From: Xanthomonas translucens pv. cerealis
Lineage (GTDB): Bacteria > Pseudomonadota > Gammaproteobacteria > Xanthomonadales > Xanthomonadaceae
Reading direction: 5' to 3'
Length of the DNA stretch: 64,000 nucleotides
Assembly: GCF_006838285.1 (NCBI RefSeq)
Contig: NZ_CP038228.1
Location: forward strand, 1,178,001-1,242,000
Below are positions 19,251-27,946 of this stretch, piece by piece (position 1 is the stretch's first letter; each line of letters starts with the position of its first letter). The position numbers and the translations under genes are program-made. Below the pieces are notes generated by a model. It saw nothing but the letters and a program-made list of their open reading frames with translations. It ran no database searches and was not told where the DNA came from.

Positions 19251-20492
19251 TCAGTAAAGAACTCTCGTCCGCAACGTCCCCGCGATCTGCCCCAGCTCAT
19301 CCTTCAGCACCGCCGCCAGTTCCTCGCTGGCGGCGACGTCGATCACGACGTAGCCGACCTTGGGGTCGGTGCGCAGGAACTGGCCGTCGATGTTGACGTT
19401 GTGGCGCGAGAACAGTTCGTTGACCTGCGACAGCACGCCCGGCATGTTGCGGTGGATGTGGAGCAGGCGCAGGCTCGCGGCGTGCTCGGGCAGGGTGACC
19501 TCGGGGAAGTTCACCGCCGACACAGTGCTGCCGTTGTCGCTGTAGCGCACCAGCTTGGCCGCCACCTCCACGCCGATGTTGTCCTGCGCTTCCAGCGTGC
19601 TGCCGCCCACGTGCGGGGTCAGGATCACGTTGTCGTGCGCGGCCAGCGGCGATTCGAATGCGTCGCCGTTGCCCTTCGGCTCCACCGGGAACACGTCCAC
19701 CGCCGCGCCGCCGATGTGGCCGGAGGTCAGCGCCGCGTCCAGCGCGGCGATATCGATCACGGTGCCGCGCGAAGCGTTGATCAAGTGCGCGCCGGGCTTC
19801 ATCTGCGCGATCTGCGCCGCGCCGATCATGTCCTTGGTCGAAGGCGTTTCCGGCACGTGCAGGGTCACCACGTCCGAACGTGCCAGCAGGTCGTCCAGGT
19901 CGGTCGCCGCGCGCGCGTTGCCCAGCGACAGCTTGGCCTCGATGTCGTGGAAGATCACCTGCATGCCCAGCGACTCGGCCAGCACGCCGACCTGGGTGCC
20001 GATATGCCCGTAGCCGACGATGCCCAGCACCTTACCGCGGGTCTCGTGGCTGCCTGCGGCCGATTTGGACCAGCCGCCGCGGTGGCATTCGGCGTTCTTC
20101 TGCGGAATCCCGCGCAGCAGCAGGATCGCCTCGGCGATGACCAGCTCGGCGACGCTGCGGGTATTGGAGTAGGGCGCGTTGAACACCGGGATGCCGGCCA
20201 GCTCGGCCGCGTCCAGGTCCACCTGGTTGGTGCCGATGCAGAAGCAGCCGACCGCGATCAGGCGCTTGGCCTGCGCCAACACCTCGGCGCTGAGCTGGGT
20301 GCGCGAGCGGATGCCGACGATATGCGCCTCGGCGATGCGCGCCTTCAGTTCGTCTTCCGGCAGCGACTTGGCGTGCAGTTCGATCTGCGAGTAGCCGGCG
20401 GCGCGCAACACGTCGATGGCGGTCTGGCTGATGCCTTCGAGCAGCAGCACGCGGATATCCTGCTTCGGAAACGAGGTTTTCTTGGGCGACAT
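19251..20492 (-). CDS. serA: D-3-phosphoglycerate dehydrogenase
   Basis: It commits carbon to serine synthesis by oxidising 3-phosphoglycerate. The protein has 413 residues, like the E. coli enzyme. The Rossmann motif GIVGYGHIGTQVG is near residue 158, the catalytic arginine is in NASRGTVIDIAAL and the catalytic histidine in ILTPHVGGSTLEAQ. A C-terminal ACT domain (from about 335, MPGVLSQVNELFSRHNVNIDG) gives serine feedback control. SerA-type enzymes also reduce 2-ketoglutarate to D-2-hydroxyglutarate, which gives meaning to the divergent neighbour at 20787. Confidence 0.95.
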   Translation of the reverse strand: MSPKKTSFPKQDIRVLLLEGISQTAIDVLRAAGYSQIELHAKSLPEDELKARIAEAHIVGIRSRTQLSAEVLAQAKRLIAVGCFCIGTNQVDLDAAELAGIPVFNAPYSNTRSVAELVIAEAILLLRGIPQKNAECHRGGWSKSAAGSHETRGKVLGIVGYGHIGTQVGVLAESLGMQVIFHDIEAKLSLGNARAATDLDDLLARSDVVTLHVPETPSTKDMIGAAQIAQMKPGAHLINASRGTVIDIAALDAALTSGHIGGAAVDVFPVEPKGNGDAFESPLAAHDNVILTPHVGGSTLEAQDNIGVEVAAKLVRYSDNGSTVSAVNFPEVTLPEHAASLRLLHIHRNMPGVLSQVNELFSRHNVNIDGQFLRTDPKVGYVVIDVAASEELAAVLKDELGQIAGTLRTRVLY

Positions 20493-20786
20493 TGCAGCGA
20501 CGAGGCCTGGCGAAAGGGGCGGTCACTATGCCAGATGGATCCGCGCTTTGGTGCGCCGCAATAGGACGCCGGGAGGGCGCGGATGCAATGGCGGCGACGG
20601 TTTCAGTTGCATCTTGTTGGGGGCCGAGGACCGGGGGCCCGGAGCAAGCGTGAGCCTGACGGTGCCGCTTCGCTTCATGCTGGTGGTCCGGCTCTTCCGA
20701 GTCCCGAGTCCCCGGTCCCGAAACTAGACGCCACCGCACAACGCTGGCACGCTTGAACGCTTGCCTTCGCCACGACCTCTGAGCCG
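20493..20786. repeat. Divergent intergenic region with G-rich dispersed repeats
   Basis: This gap must hold the promoters of serA and the divergent oxidoreductase. It contains two copies of a short G/C-rich element, GGACCGGGGGCCCGG near 20630 and, inverted, GAGTCCCGAGTCCCCGGTCCCG near 20697-20720. Related runs occur at 19079-19095, 19228-19250 and 26880-26915. No gene is seen. Confidence 0.5.
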
Positions 20787-22175
20787 ATGACCGACCCGCG
20801 CCTGGACGCCCTTACGCACGCCGTTCCCGGACTGCGCCTGAAGACCGACCCCGCCGACCTGGAGCACTACGGCCGCGACTGGACCCGGCGCTGGACGCCG
20901 GCGCCGCTGGCCATCGCGTTGCCGGCCACGGTGCAGGAGGTGCAGGCGGTGCTGCGCTGGGCCAACGACCACGCGGTGGCGGTGGTGCCCTCCGGCGGCC
21001 GCACCGGCCTGTCCGGCGGCGCGGTGGCCGCGCACGGCGAACTGGTGCTGAGCCTGGAGCGGATGAACAAGGCGCTGGCGTTCGATGCGGTCGATCGCAC
21101 CCTCACCGTGCAGGCCGGCATGCCGCTGGAGGCGGTCCACAACGCGGCGCGCGAGCACGATCTTGTGTATCCGGTGGATTTCGCCGCGCGCGGCTCGTGT
21201 TCGATCGGCGGCAACATCGCCACCAATGCCGGCGGCATCCGCGTGATCCGCTACGGCAATACCCGCGAATGGATCGCCGGGCTCAAGGTGGTGACCGGCA
21301 GCGGCGAGCTGCTCGAGCTCAACCGCGGGCTGATCAAGAATTCCAGCGGCTACGATTTCCGCCAGCTGCTGATCGGCTCGGAAGGCACTCTCGGTATCGT
21401 CGTGGAGGCCACGCTGCGGCTGACCGATCCGCCGCCGCCGAGCAACGTGATGCTGCTGGCGCTGCCTTCGTTCGAAGTGCTGATGCAGGTGTTCGCCGCG
21501 TTCCGCAGCCGCCTGCAACTGGAAGCGTTCGAATTCTTTACCGACCGCGCGCTGCACCATGTGCTGGCGCACGGCGTGCAGGCGCCGTTCGATACGGTCT
21601 ATCCGTACTATGTGGTCACCGAGTACGCCAGCGGCGACGAGGCGCAGGAAGCCGCGGCACTGGGTGCGTTCGAGGCGTGCATGGAGCAGGGCTGGGTGCT
21701 GGACGGGGTGATCAGCCAGAGCGATGCGCAGGCCGCGCAGCTGTGGCGCCTGCGCGAAGGCATCACCGAGGCAGTGGCGCGCTACACGCCGTACAAGAAC
21801 GACGTGTCGGTGCGGATCTCGGCGATGCCGGCGTTCCTGGCGCAGACCCAGGCGCTGCTCGGCGAAGCCTATCCGCAGTTCGACGTGGTCTGGTTCGGCC
21901 ATATCGGCGACGGCAACCTGCACATCAACGTGCTCAAGCCCGACGCCACCGCCGACGCCGACTTCATCGCCGCCTGCGAGCAGGTCACCAAGCTGCTGGC
22001 GCAGGTGCTGGCCGAGCATGGCGGCAGCATCTCCGCAGAACACGGCATCGGCCTGGTCAAGAAGCCGTATCTGCAAAGCACCCGCAGCGCCGAGGAAATC
22101 GCGCTGATGCGCGCAGTCAAGCGTGTGTTCGATCCGGCCGGGCTGCTCAATCCAGGCAAGCTGTTCGATCCCTGA
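20787..22175 (+). CDS. FAD-linked oxidoreductase, probable D-2-hydroxyglutarate dehydrogenase
   Basis: The protein has 462 residues. An N-terminal FAD-binding PCMH domain (about 45-225, with VVPSGGRTGLSGGAV and the FAD loop CSIGGNIATNAGG) is followed by an FAD-oxidase C domain. The metal-binding WFGHIGDGNLHINV and the terminal AEHGIGLVKK motif belong to the GlcD/D2HGDH/DLD group. Family members oxidise D-2-hydroxy acids. Divergence from serA favours D-2-hydroxyglutarate, which SerA makes, as shown for the coupled pair in Pseudomonas stutzeri; D-lactate or glycolate remain alternatives. Confidence 0.82.
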   Translation: MTDPRLDALTHAVPGLRLKTDPADLEHYGRDWTRRWTPAPLAIALPATVQEVQAVLRWANDHAVAVVPSGGRTGLSGGAVAAHGELVLSLERMNKALAFDAVDRTLTVQAGMPLEAVHNAAREHDLVYPVDFAARGSCSIGGNIATNAGGIRVIRYGNTREWIAGLKVVTGSGELLELNRGLIKNSSGYDFRQLLIGSEGTLGIVVEATLRLTDPPPPSNVMLLALPSFEVLMQVFAAFRSRLQLEAFEFFTDRALHHVLAHGVQAPFDTVYPYYVVTEYASGDEAQEAAALGAFEACMEQGWVLDGVISQSDAQAAQLWRLREGITEAVARYTPYKNDVSVRISAMPAFLAQTQALLGEAYPQFDVVWFGHIGDGNLHINVLKPDATADADFIAACEQVTKLLAQVLAEHGGSISAEHGIGLVKKPYLQSTRSAEEIALMRAVKRVFDPAGLLNPGKLFDP

Positions 22176-22300
22176 GCCGCGCGCAGGCGGTGCAGGCGCT
22201 GGCGCCGCGGCGATGCTCGCGCTCGTGGCGGCGGCCGGCTAGGCTATGCCGAGGCGGCCACGGCCGCCCCCTCTTTCCCTATCCCGCTGGAACCGATGCG

Positions 22301-22618
22301 ATGAACCGAGTGACCGCGCGCTGCGCGCTGTTGTTGATCCTGACCGTCCCGGCGTTCGCGCAGGCATCCAGCTTCGCCGGCAGTTCCGCCGGCTCGGCCT
22401 CGGCCGGTTCGGCCGGCAGTTCGGCGTCCTCGGACAGCAGCTCCGGCAATGACAAGCTGGTGCTGCAGGCGCGCGACGATGCGGCCGGTTTCGTCGCCAG
22501 CGCCGGCCGCATCCGCGGCGCGCAGTTGGAGGCGGCGCTGCGCGTGCTGCGCGAGCGCAACCCGCGGGTGCAGCAGGCCAGCGACCTGCAACTGGCGCAG
22601 GCCATCCTGGCGCTGTGA
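22301..22618 (+). CDS. DUF2388-like small secreted protein
   Basis: A 105-residue protein with a signal peptide (MNRVTARCALLLILTVPAFAQA). A run of Ser/Gly/Ala repeats and a conserved tail follow (DKLVLQARDDAAGFVASAGRIRG, then DLQLAQAILAL). The tail fits the DUF2388 family, found mainly in pseudomonads and relatives. The stop codon overlaps the GTG start of the following gene, so the two are translationally coupled. Function unknown; it probably acts in the periplasm or envelope with its neighbour. Confidence 0.75.
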   Translation: MNRVTARCALLLILTVPAFAQASSFAGSSAGSASAGSAGSSASSDSSSGNDKLVLQARDDAAGFVASAGRIRGAQLEAALRVLRERNPRVQQASDLQLAQAILAL

Positions 22619-24570
22619 CGCCGCGCCGGCGGCTGCGCCGGCTGGCGTGGCTGGCGCTGCTTGGACTGGCTTGCGCAATGCCTGCGCAGGCATTGCAGTT
22701 ACAGGTCGATGCGAGCGGGTTGAGCGCGCCCGAACGCGCGGCCAGCCAGGCGCTGCTCGACGCGATGCTGCCGACGCTGCCGCCGGCCTGGACTACGGCG
22801 ATCGCGGCGCCGCCGACCCTGCAATGGCGCGACGACCTGCCCGAGCAGGTGCACGGACGGGCGCAAGCGCGGCAGCTGCTGTTGAACAAGGCCTTGCTGC
22901 GCGCATGGATGGCGCCGCCTGCTACCGGTGCCGCCGACGCTGGCGCAGCAGACCCGGCGTGGCGGCCGGCGGTCGCCGCGCTGCTGCACGAACTGGCGCA
23001 TTTCTACGACCGTTCCGCGGCGGGCCGGTTGTCGTCGGATCCGCGCTTGCTGGATCTGGCCGGCTGGCAGGTCAGCCCGATGCGGCTGGGCTTGCGCCGG
23101 GGGCGCAACGCCTTCAGCGAGCGTAGCCCGGACCGGTACGAACTGGCGTCGCCGACGGAATTCGTCGCGGTCAACCTGGAGCACTTCTTGCTCGATCCCG
23201 ATTACGCATGCCGGCGCCCGGCGCTTGCACGGTATTTCGCGCAGCGTCTGGCCTGGTCGCCGCCGGCGAGCGCCTGCGCCCCCGGCCTGGCCTACCTGCA
23301 GGATCCGCTGGCCGACGAGGCGGCGCTGCTGCAAGTCGATCCGGCGCGGGTCTACGCGGTGGATTACCTGCTGGCTGAAGGCAACGCGCAGCCGATGAGC
23401 CATTGGGGCCACAGTATGTTGCGGTTGGTGATCTGCGCGCCGGGGCGCGTGCCCGGTCCCGACTGCCGGCTGGACCTGGCCTATCACAAGGTGCTGTCGT
23501 TCCGCGCCTTCGTCGACGACGTGCAGATCTCCAATCTGCGCGGTCTGCTCGGTTCTTATCCGTCGCGGCTGTTCGTGCTGCCGCTGCGCCAGGTGGTGGA
23601 CGACTACACCCAGGTGCAGCTGCGCGGCCTGCAGTCGATTCCGCTGCGGCTGACCGCGGACGAGCGCGCGGCGCTGCTGGAGCGCGCCGCGCAGTTGCAC
23701 TGGAGCTACGACGGGCGCTATTACTTCCTCAGCAACAATTGCGCGGTGGAAACCTACAAGCTGCTGCACGACGGCGTGCCGCGCCTGGCCGGCGCGCGGT
23801 TGTCCGGGATCAGCCCCACCGCTCTGCTGCGACGCCTGGCCCGCGCCGGCATCGCCGACACCGCGGTGCTGGACGATGCCGAAACCGTCACACGCCAGGG
23901 CTACTACTTCGCGCCGGCCAGCGCGCACTACGCGGCGATGTTTACGGTCGCGCGCGCGCAGTTGGCGTTGCCGGCGCGCAGCGTGGACACCTGGCTGGAC
24001 CTGCCGGCGGCGCAGCGCGCGCCCTGGCTGCAGCGCGGCGACCTGCGCGCCAGTGCCGCACTGTTGTTGCTTGAGAACGCCGCGCGCCGGCGCCAGGAGC
24101 AGCGCGGCCGCGATGCGTTGAAACGGCGCTATCTGGGCAGGGCGCATCTGCCTGCCGCCGCTGGCTCCGGTGTCCAGGCCGGTGCCGGTGATGCTGCCAT
24201 CGTCGCCGACGCGATGGGTGTTCAACCCCAGGATGCCGCTGCCGCAGTGCGCGCGGTGCTGGCGCAGCAAGGTCTGTTGAGCCAACCGTCGATGCTGCTG
24301 CAGGGCCAGCCGGGCTATGGGTTGCCGCAGGCGCAGGAGCGCGCCTGGCTGCAGCATCAAGGGCAAGCGCGGATCGACGCGCTGCGCAGCGACGGCGCCG
24401 CGGTGCAGGCGCGTCTGTACGCCTTGCTGCCGCCGCCGCTGCGCGCGGAACTGCAGCAGATCGACGCGAACCTGGCGACGCTGGGCACGCGGCTGCGCGA
24501 TCTCAATCGCGACAACGGCGGCCTGCAGCTGGTTTCGCCTTCGTTGCTGCAGCCTGCCGACAAGCAATGA
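22615..24570 (+). CDS. DUF4105-domain envelope protein, possible Lnb-like acyltransferase
   Basis: The 651-residue protein has an N-terminal hydrophobic leader ending near ALLGLACAMPAQA, so it is exported. A region with HELAHFYDRS (about 122) looks like a degenerate zinc-binding helix. The DUF4105 core (about 240-420) contains SHWGHSMLRLVI and FLSNNCAVETYKLL, a histidine and cysteine arranged as in NlpC/P60-like thiol enzymes. A helical C-terminal part follows. DUF4105 includes the Lnb lipoprotein N-acyltransferases reported in Bacteroides, so a lipid-related thiol enzyme is possible but unproven. Start is GTG 22615, overlapping the previous stop. Confidence 0.75.
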   Translation: MTPRRRLRRLAWLALLGLACAMPAQALQLQVDASGLSAPERAASQALLDAMLPTLPPAWTTAIAAPPTLQWRDDLPEQVHGRAQARQLLLNKALLRAWMAPPATGAADAGAADPAWRPAVAALLHELAHFYDRSAAGRLSSDPRLLDLAGWQVSPMRLGLRRGRNAFSERSPDRYELASPTEFVAVNLEHFLLDPDYACRRPALARYFAQRLAWSPPASACAPGLAYLQDPLADEAALLQVDPARVYAVDYLLAEGNAQPMSHWGHSMLRLVICAPGRVPGPDCRLDLAYHKVLSFRAFVDDVQISNLRGLLGSYPSRLFVLPLRQVVDDYTQVQLRGLQSIPLRLTADERAALLERAAQLHWSYDGRYYFLSNNCAVETYKLLHDGVPRLAGARLSGISPTALLRRLARAGIADTAVLDDAETVTRQGYYFAPASAHYAAMFTVARAQLALPARSVDTWLDLPAAQRAPWLQRGDLRASAALLLLENAARRRQEQRGRDALKRRYLGRAHLPAAAGSGVQAGAGDAAIVADAMGVQPQDAAAAVRAVLAQQGLLSQPSMLLQGQPGYGLPQAQERAWLQHQGQARIDALRSDGAAVQARLYALLPPPLRAELQQIDANLATLGTRLRDLNRDNGGLQLVSPSLLQPADKQ

Positions 24571-24774
24571 TGCGGAGGTGGTTCGACCGCGACAGCATTG
24601 CGTGACCATCAGATCCGCGGGACTTGTCCATCTGGGGAGAGGTCGCGCGACGGAATTTGCTCCTGCATGACTGGGCTGCCGCCATTTAGGACATCGGCTG
24701 GCAGCCAACTCTCAGCCGCGACCAGCGCCGCTGGTGTCCTGGCTGGACGAGGCGCTTCGCGCCCGACCCTCACC

Positions 24775-24953
24775 CCAACCCCTCTCCCGCTGGAAGAGGG
24801 GCTAAAGCGCGCTGTTCCTTCTCCCCTCGGGAGAAGGTGCCCCGAAGGGGCGGATGAGGGTACGGGCGAAGCCTCGTGCAATCCAACATCGCGAGGTTTC
24901 CGCAGCGAAAGATCAGGGTACGGGCAAAGCCTCGTTCAATCGAACGTCGCGCG
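24775..24953. repeat. Dispersed palindrome cluster plus a 38-bp direct repeat
   Basis: 24775-24862 is a compact set of hairpins (CCTCTCCC...GGAAGAGG, CCTTCTCCC...GGGAGAAGG, GCCCCGAAGGGGC). Its outer ends read ACCCTCACC and GATGAGGGT, a repeat type common between genes in xanthomonads and pseudomonads. It runs into a direct repeat: 24858-24895 and 24916-24953 share GGGTACGGGC-AAGCCTCGT-CAATC and so on with few differences. The second copy encodes the last codons of the minus-strand gene that ends at 24913. No gene fills 24571-24912. Confidence 0.65.
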
Positions 24954-25380
24954 AGCCGATCACGATGAAGCCCAGGAACGTAACTAACATGCGCTCCGCT
25001 GTCGCCGCTGCCCCGCCGCCGTACGGCACATCCAGACCGGCGTCTTCGCCATAGCGATCCAGCCAAGCATCGCGCACCGGGTCCTGCCGATACTTCGTGC
25101 GCAGCCTTGCCCAGGTCGCCTCGCTGCCGTCGCAGTACTTCGCCATCGCCTTGTCCAGCTCGCGGCGCCGCGCGGCATTGTAGGGTTCCTCGCCGGCGAA
25201 GTGGGTGCACACGTCCTGACGCGCGACGAAGGCAGGGATCCTCTGCGACAGCGCGCAGAAGCCGGCTTGGTGCTCGGGAGCCACTTCCGCCGGGATCGCA
25301 CAGCCGGCCTTGGCCTGCGCCGCGGCCGCATGCGTGGCTGCCGCCGCCAAGCCCGGCAGGATCAACAGCACGGCCAGCAT
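24913..25380 (-). CDS. Hypothetical secreted protein
   Basis: A 155-residue protein with a signal peptide (MLAVLLILPGLAAAATHAAA). The mature region has conserved-looking cysteines and helical segments (AFVARQDVCTHFAGEEPYNAARR, YRQDPVRDAWLDRYGED). No domain is recognised. An in-frame start 15 codons upstream is possible but would bury the signal peptide and overlap the efp-like gene. The C-terminal SRDVRLNEALPVP is encoded by one copy of a direct repeat, so the natural C-terminus may have been replaced. Confidence 0.6.
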   Translation of the reverse strand: MLAVLLILPGLAAAATHAAAAQAKAGCAIPAEVAPEHQAGFCALSQRIPAFVARQDVCTHFAGEEPYNAARRRELDKAMAKYCDGSEATWARLRTKYRQDPVRDAWLDRYGEDAGLDVPYGGGAAATAERMLVTFLGFIVIGSRDVRLNEALPVP

Positions 25381-25405
25381 GGTGCCGCGCCGTGCACGCA
25401 CGGAT

Positions 25406-25972
25406 TCAGTCCGCGCGCCCGGCAAACTCGCCGGTGGTGGTGTTGACCAGCACGCGCTCGCCGTTGCCGATGTACTCCGGCACCATGATCTCCAGCCCTG
25501 TATTGAGCTTGGCCGGCTTCGGCCGCTTGGTCGCGGTGCCGCCCTTCAGCTCCGGCGGAGTTTCGATCACTTCCAGGGTCACGCTCTGCGGCAACTGCAC
25601 CGCCACCGGTTGGTCGTCGATGACCTGCACGTAGATGCCGCTCAGGCCCTCGGTGATGTAGCCGGCGGCGTCGCCGATCACGTCGGCATCGAGCGTGTAT
25701 GGGGTGTAGTCCTCGTCGTCCAGAAACACGAACGCCTCGCCGTCCTTGTACGAGAAGGTGGACTGGTGGCGGGTCAGCTCGACTTCGCGCAGATCGTCGT
25801 CGCCGTCGAAGCTGGCGTCGAGCTTGTTGCCGCCCGGCACGCTGTACATCACGAAGCGGAAGCGCACGTTGCCGCCACGGCCCTGCGGCGAGCTGCGCTC
25901 GATGTCGCGGATCTGGTACACGCCATTGTTGTACTCGACGACGTTGCCTTTCTTGATTTCGTTGGCTTTCAT
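25406..25972 (-). CDS. yeiP: Elongation factor P-like protein (YeiP/EfpL)
   Basis: A three-domain EF-P paralogue of 188 residues that helps ribosomes through stall-prone peptides. The overall match is to E. coli YeiP rather than Efp: [40 protein letters not shown] and the GRAD C-terminus. The tip of the domain I loop reads SPQGRGGN with arginine in place of the modified lysine of canonical EF-P. The EfpL class works without EpmA-type lysylation. The canonical efp gene should be elsewhere in the genome. Confidence 0.88.
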   Translation of the reverse strand: MKANEIKKGNVVEYNNGVYQIRDIERSSPQGRGGNVRFRFVMYSVPGGNKLDASFDGDDDLREVELTRHQSTFSYKDGEAFVFLDDEDYTPYTLDADVIGDAAGYITEGLSGIYVQVIDDQPVAVQLPQSVTLEVIETPPELKGGTATKRPKPAKLNTGLEIMVPEYIGNGERVLVNTTTGEFAGRAD

Positions 25973-25973
25973 G

Positions 25974-26065
25974 GGTTGGGAGCCGGGATTGGGGATTCGG
26001 GATTGTTAAAGAACAGGGCGGGGAGCAGAGGGGCGGGGCGCTTTTTTACGAATCCCCAATCCCCG
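25974..26065. repeat. Inverted GGGATT-type intergenic repeat
   Basis: GGGATTGGGGATTCGGGATT at about 25987-26006 and its inverted form AATCCCCAATCCCCG at about 26051-26065 flank a G-rich spacer with GGGGCGGGGCGC. The pair could fold as a hairpin between the yeiP-like gene and the dehydrogenase downstream. It is of the same general kind as the GGGACCGGGGACTCGGGA runs at 26880-26915. Confidence 0.5.
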
Positions 26066-26836
26066 CTACTTGGGCGCCAAGCGTACCGCGCCGTCGAGAC
26101 GAATGACCTCGCCGTTGAGATAGCGGTTGCGCAGCAGGAACAGCACCGTGTCGGCGAACTCGTCGGGGCGGCCGAGCCGCGGCGGGAACGGGATCGACGC
26201 GGCCAGCGACTGCTGCACTGCCTCGGGCATGGCGTCCACCATCGGGGTCCAGAAGATGCCCGGGGCGATGGTGTTGACGCGGATGCCGAAGCGCGCCAGT
26301 TCGCGCGCCATCGGTAGCGTCATCGCCACCACGCCGCCCTTGGAGGCGGCATACGCGGCCTGGCCGATCTGGCCTTCGTAAGCGGCGACGCTGGCGGTGT
26401 TGACGATCGCGCCGCGTTCGCCGTCCTCGCCCGGTGGGTTGTGCTGCATCAGGTCGGCGGCGGCCTTGGCGACGTTGAAGCTGCCGACCAGGTTGACCAT
26501 CACCGTGCCCTGGAAGGTGGCCAGCGGCATCGGCGCCTGCTTGCCGAGCACGCGGCCGGCGCCGAGGATGCCGGCGCAGTTGATCGCGGCGTTGAGCACG
26601 CCGAGGAAGTCGCGCGCCGCGCCGAGCTGGGCCGCCACCTGCGCCTCGTCGCTGACGTCGGTACGGAAATAGCGTGCCTGCGCGGCGCCGAGCGCGGCGA
26701 CCGCGGCCGCACCCTTGTCGTCGTTGAGGTCGAACAGCGCGACCTTGCCGCCCTCGGCGACGATGCGCTGCGCGACCGCCAGGCCGAGCCCGGACACGCC
26801 GCCGGTGACCACCGCGCGGAGATCGGCAAGCTGCAT
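26066..26836 (-). CDS. Short-chain dehydrogenase, 3-hydroxyacyl-CoA dehydrogenase type II-like
   Basis: A 256-residue SDR. The cofactor motif VTGGVSGLGLAVAQRI and the NAD-favouring ALFDLND are near the N-terminus. The catalytic YAASKGGV is near residue 160 and NTIAPGIFWTPM follows. The closest known group is HSD17B10-type (type II) 3-hydroxyacyl-CoA dehydrogenases, which act in isoleucine and short-chain acyl-CoA breakdown. Its neighbours (HMG-CoA lyase, enoyl-CoA hydratase) support a branched-chain amino acid role. Confidence 0.82.
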   Translation of the reverse strand: MQLADLRAVVTGGVSGLGLAVAQRIVAEGGKVALFDLNDDKGAAAVAALGAAQARYFRTDVSDEAQVAAQLGAARDFLGVLNAAINCAGILGAGRVLGKQAPMPLATFQGTVMVNLVGSFNVAKAAADLMQHNPPGEDGERGAIVNTASVAAYEGQIGQAAYAASKGGVVAMTLPMARELARFGIRVNTIAPGIFWTPMVDAMPEAVQQSLAASIPFPPRLGRPDEFADTVLFLLRNRYLNGEVIRLDGAVRLAPK

Positions 26837-27052
26837 GAGGTGCTCCTTTCCAGGGAAGCGTGCATTTTAGCTGGCTGGAGGTCGGGACTGGGGACCGGGG
26901 ACTCGGGACCCGAAGAACGTCTCTCGGGAAGGAAGGATGCGTTCTTTGTCGCTACGGTCGGGAAGTGCATGCGTTGCCGCCGTGCATGGTGGGTGGCGTG
27001 GCGCAGCAGGGCGCGCGCGACCGAGCGCTGCCGGCGCGTCTATCGCTTGCGG

Positions 27053-27946
27053 TCAAGCGGCCGTCAGCGCCTGGCCGACCTTGCTGCCGGTCGCCCTGCC
27101 GAGTTTGTCCGCCAGCCAGCGCCCGGTCGCGGCCAGGGCCGGTAGGTCGATGCCGGTGGCCACGCCGTTGCCGTGCAGCAGGTAGACCACGTCCTCGCTG
27201 GCCACGTTGCCGCTGGCGCCCTTGGCGTAAGGGCAGCCGCCGGCGCCGGAGACCGCGGCATCGACCACGCGCACGCCTTCTTCCAGGCACGCGGCGATAT
27301 TGGCCAGGGCCTGGCCGTAGGTGTCGTGGAAATGCACCGCCAGCGCCGCCATCGGCAGTTCGGCGGCGACCGCGCGCAGCATCGCGCGTGCCTTGGCGGG
27401 GGTGCCGACGCCGATGGTGTCGCCCAGCGAGATCTCGTAGCAGCCCATGGCGTGCAGCTGCCGCGCCACCCGCGCCACGTCGGCCAGCGGTACCACGCCC
27501 TGGTAGGGGCAGCCGAGCACGGTGGAGACGTAGCCGCGCACCTTGACCCCGTCCGCCGCCGCGCGCGCCAGCACCGGCGCGAAGCGCGCCAACGATTCGT
27601 CGATGCCGGCATTGGTGTTGGTGCGGTTGAAGGTTTCCGAGGCGGCGGTGAACACCGCGACCTCGCGCACGCCGACCGCGGCCGCACGCGCGTAGCCCCT
27701 CAGGTTCGGCACCAGTACCGGGTAGTCCACGCCCGGTGCCGGCACGATGCCGGCGTAGACCTCGGCCGCGTCGGCCAGTTGCGGCACCCATTTCGGGCTT
27801 ACGAAGCTGGTTGCCTCGATGCTGCGCAGGCCGGTGCGCGACAGCTGCGCGATCAGTTCGAGCTTGTCGGCGGTGGCGACCCAGGCTTTCTCGTTCTGCA
27901 GGCCGTCGCGCGGTCCCACTTCCACCAGGCGCACGAAGTCGCTCAT
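27053..27946 (-). CDS. mvaB: Hydroxymethylglutaryl-CoA lyase
   Basis: It cleaves 3-hydroxy-3-methylglutaryl-CoA to acetoacetate and acetyl-CoA, the last step of leucine degradation. The 297-residue TIM barrel starts VRLVEVGPRDGLQNEK. The catalytic cysteine loop is GAGGCPYAKGASGNVASED near residue 235, and VHFHDTYGQALANI carries the metal-binding histidines. I chose ATG 27946 (MSDFVRLVEVG); 57 further upstream codons look non-coding. Confidence 0.93.
   Translation of the reverse strand: MSDFVRLVEVGPRDGLQNEKAWVATADKLELIAQLSRTGLRSIEATSFVSPKWVPQLADAAEVYAGIVPAPGVDYPVLVPNLRGYARAAAVGVREVAVFTAASETFNRTNTNAGIDESLARFAPVLARAAADGVKVRGYVSTVLGCPYQGVVPLADVARVARQLHAMGCYEISLGDTIGVGTPAKARAMLRAVAAELPMAALAVHFHDTYGQALANIAACLEEGVRVVDAAVSGAGGCPYAKGASGNVASEDVVYLLHGNGVATGIDLPALAATGRWLADKLGRATGSKVGQALTAA

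Noticed and set aside
24609..24881. A 90-codon minus-strand frame in the repeat region
   Set aside because: It reads through the dispersed palindromes and gives the SGRGVGVRVG type peptide that recurs as a spurious translation of such repeats.
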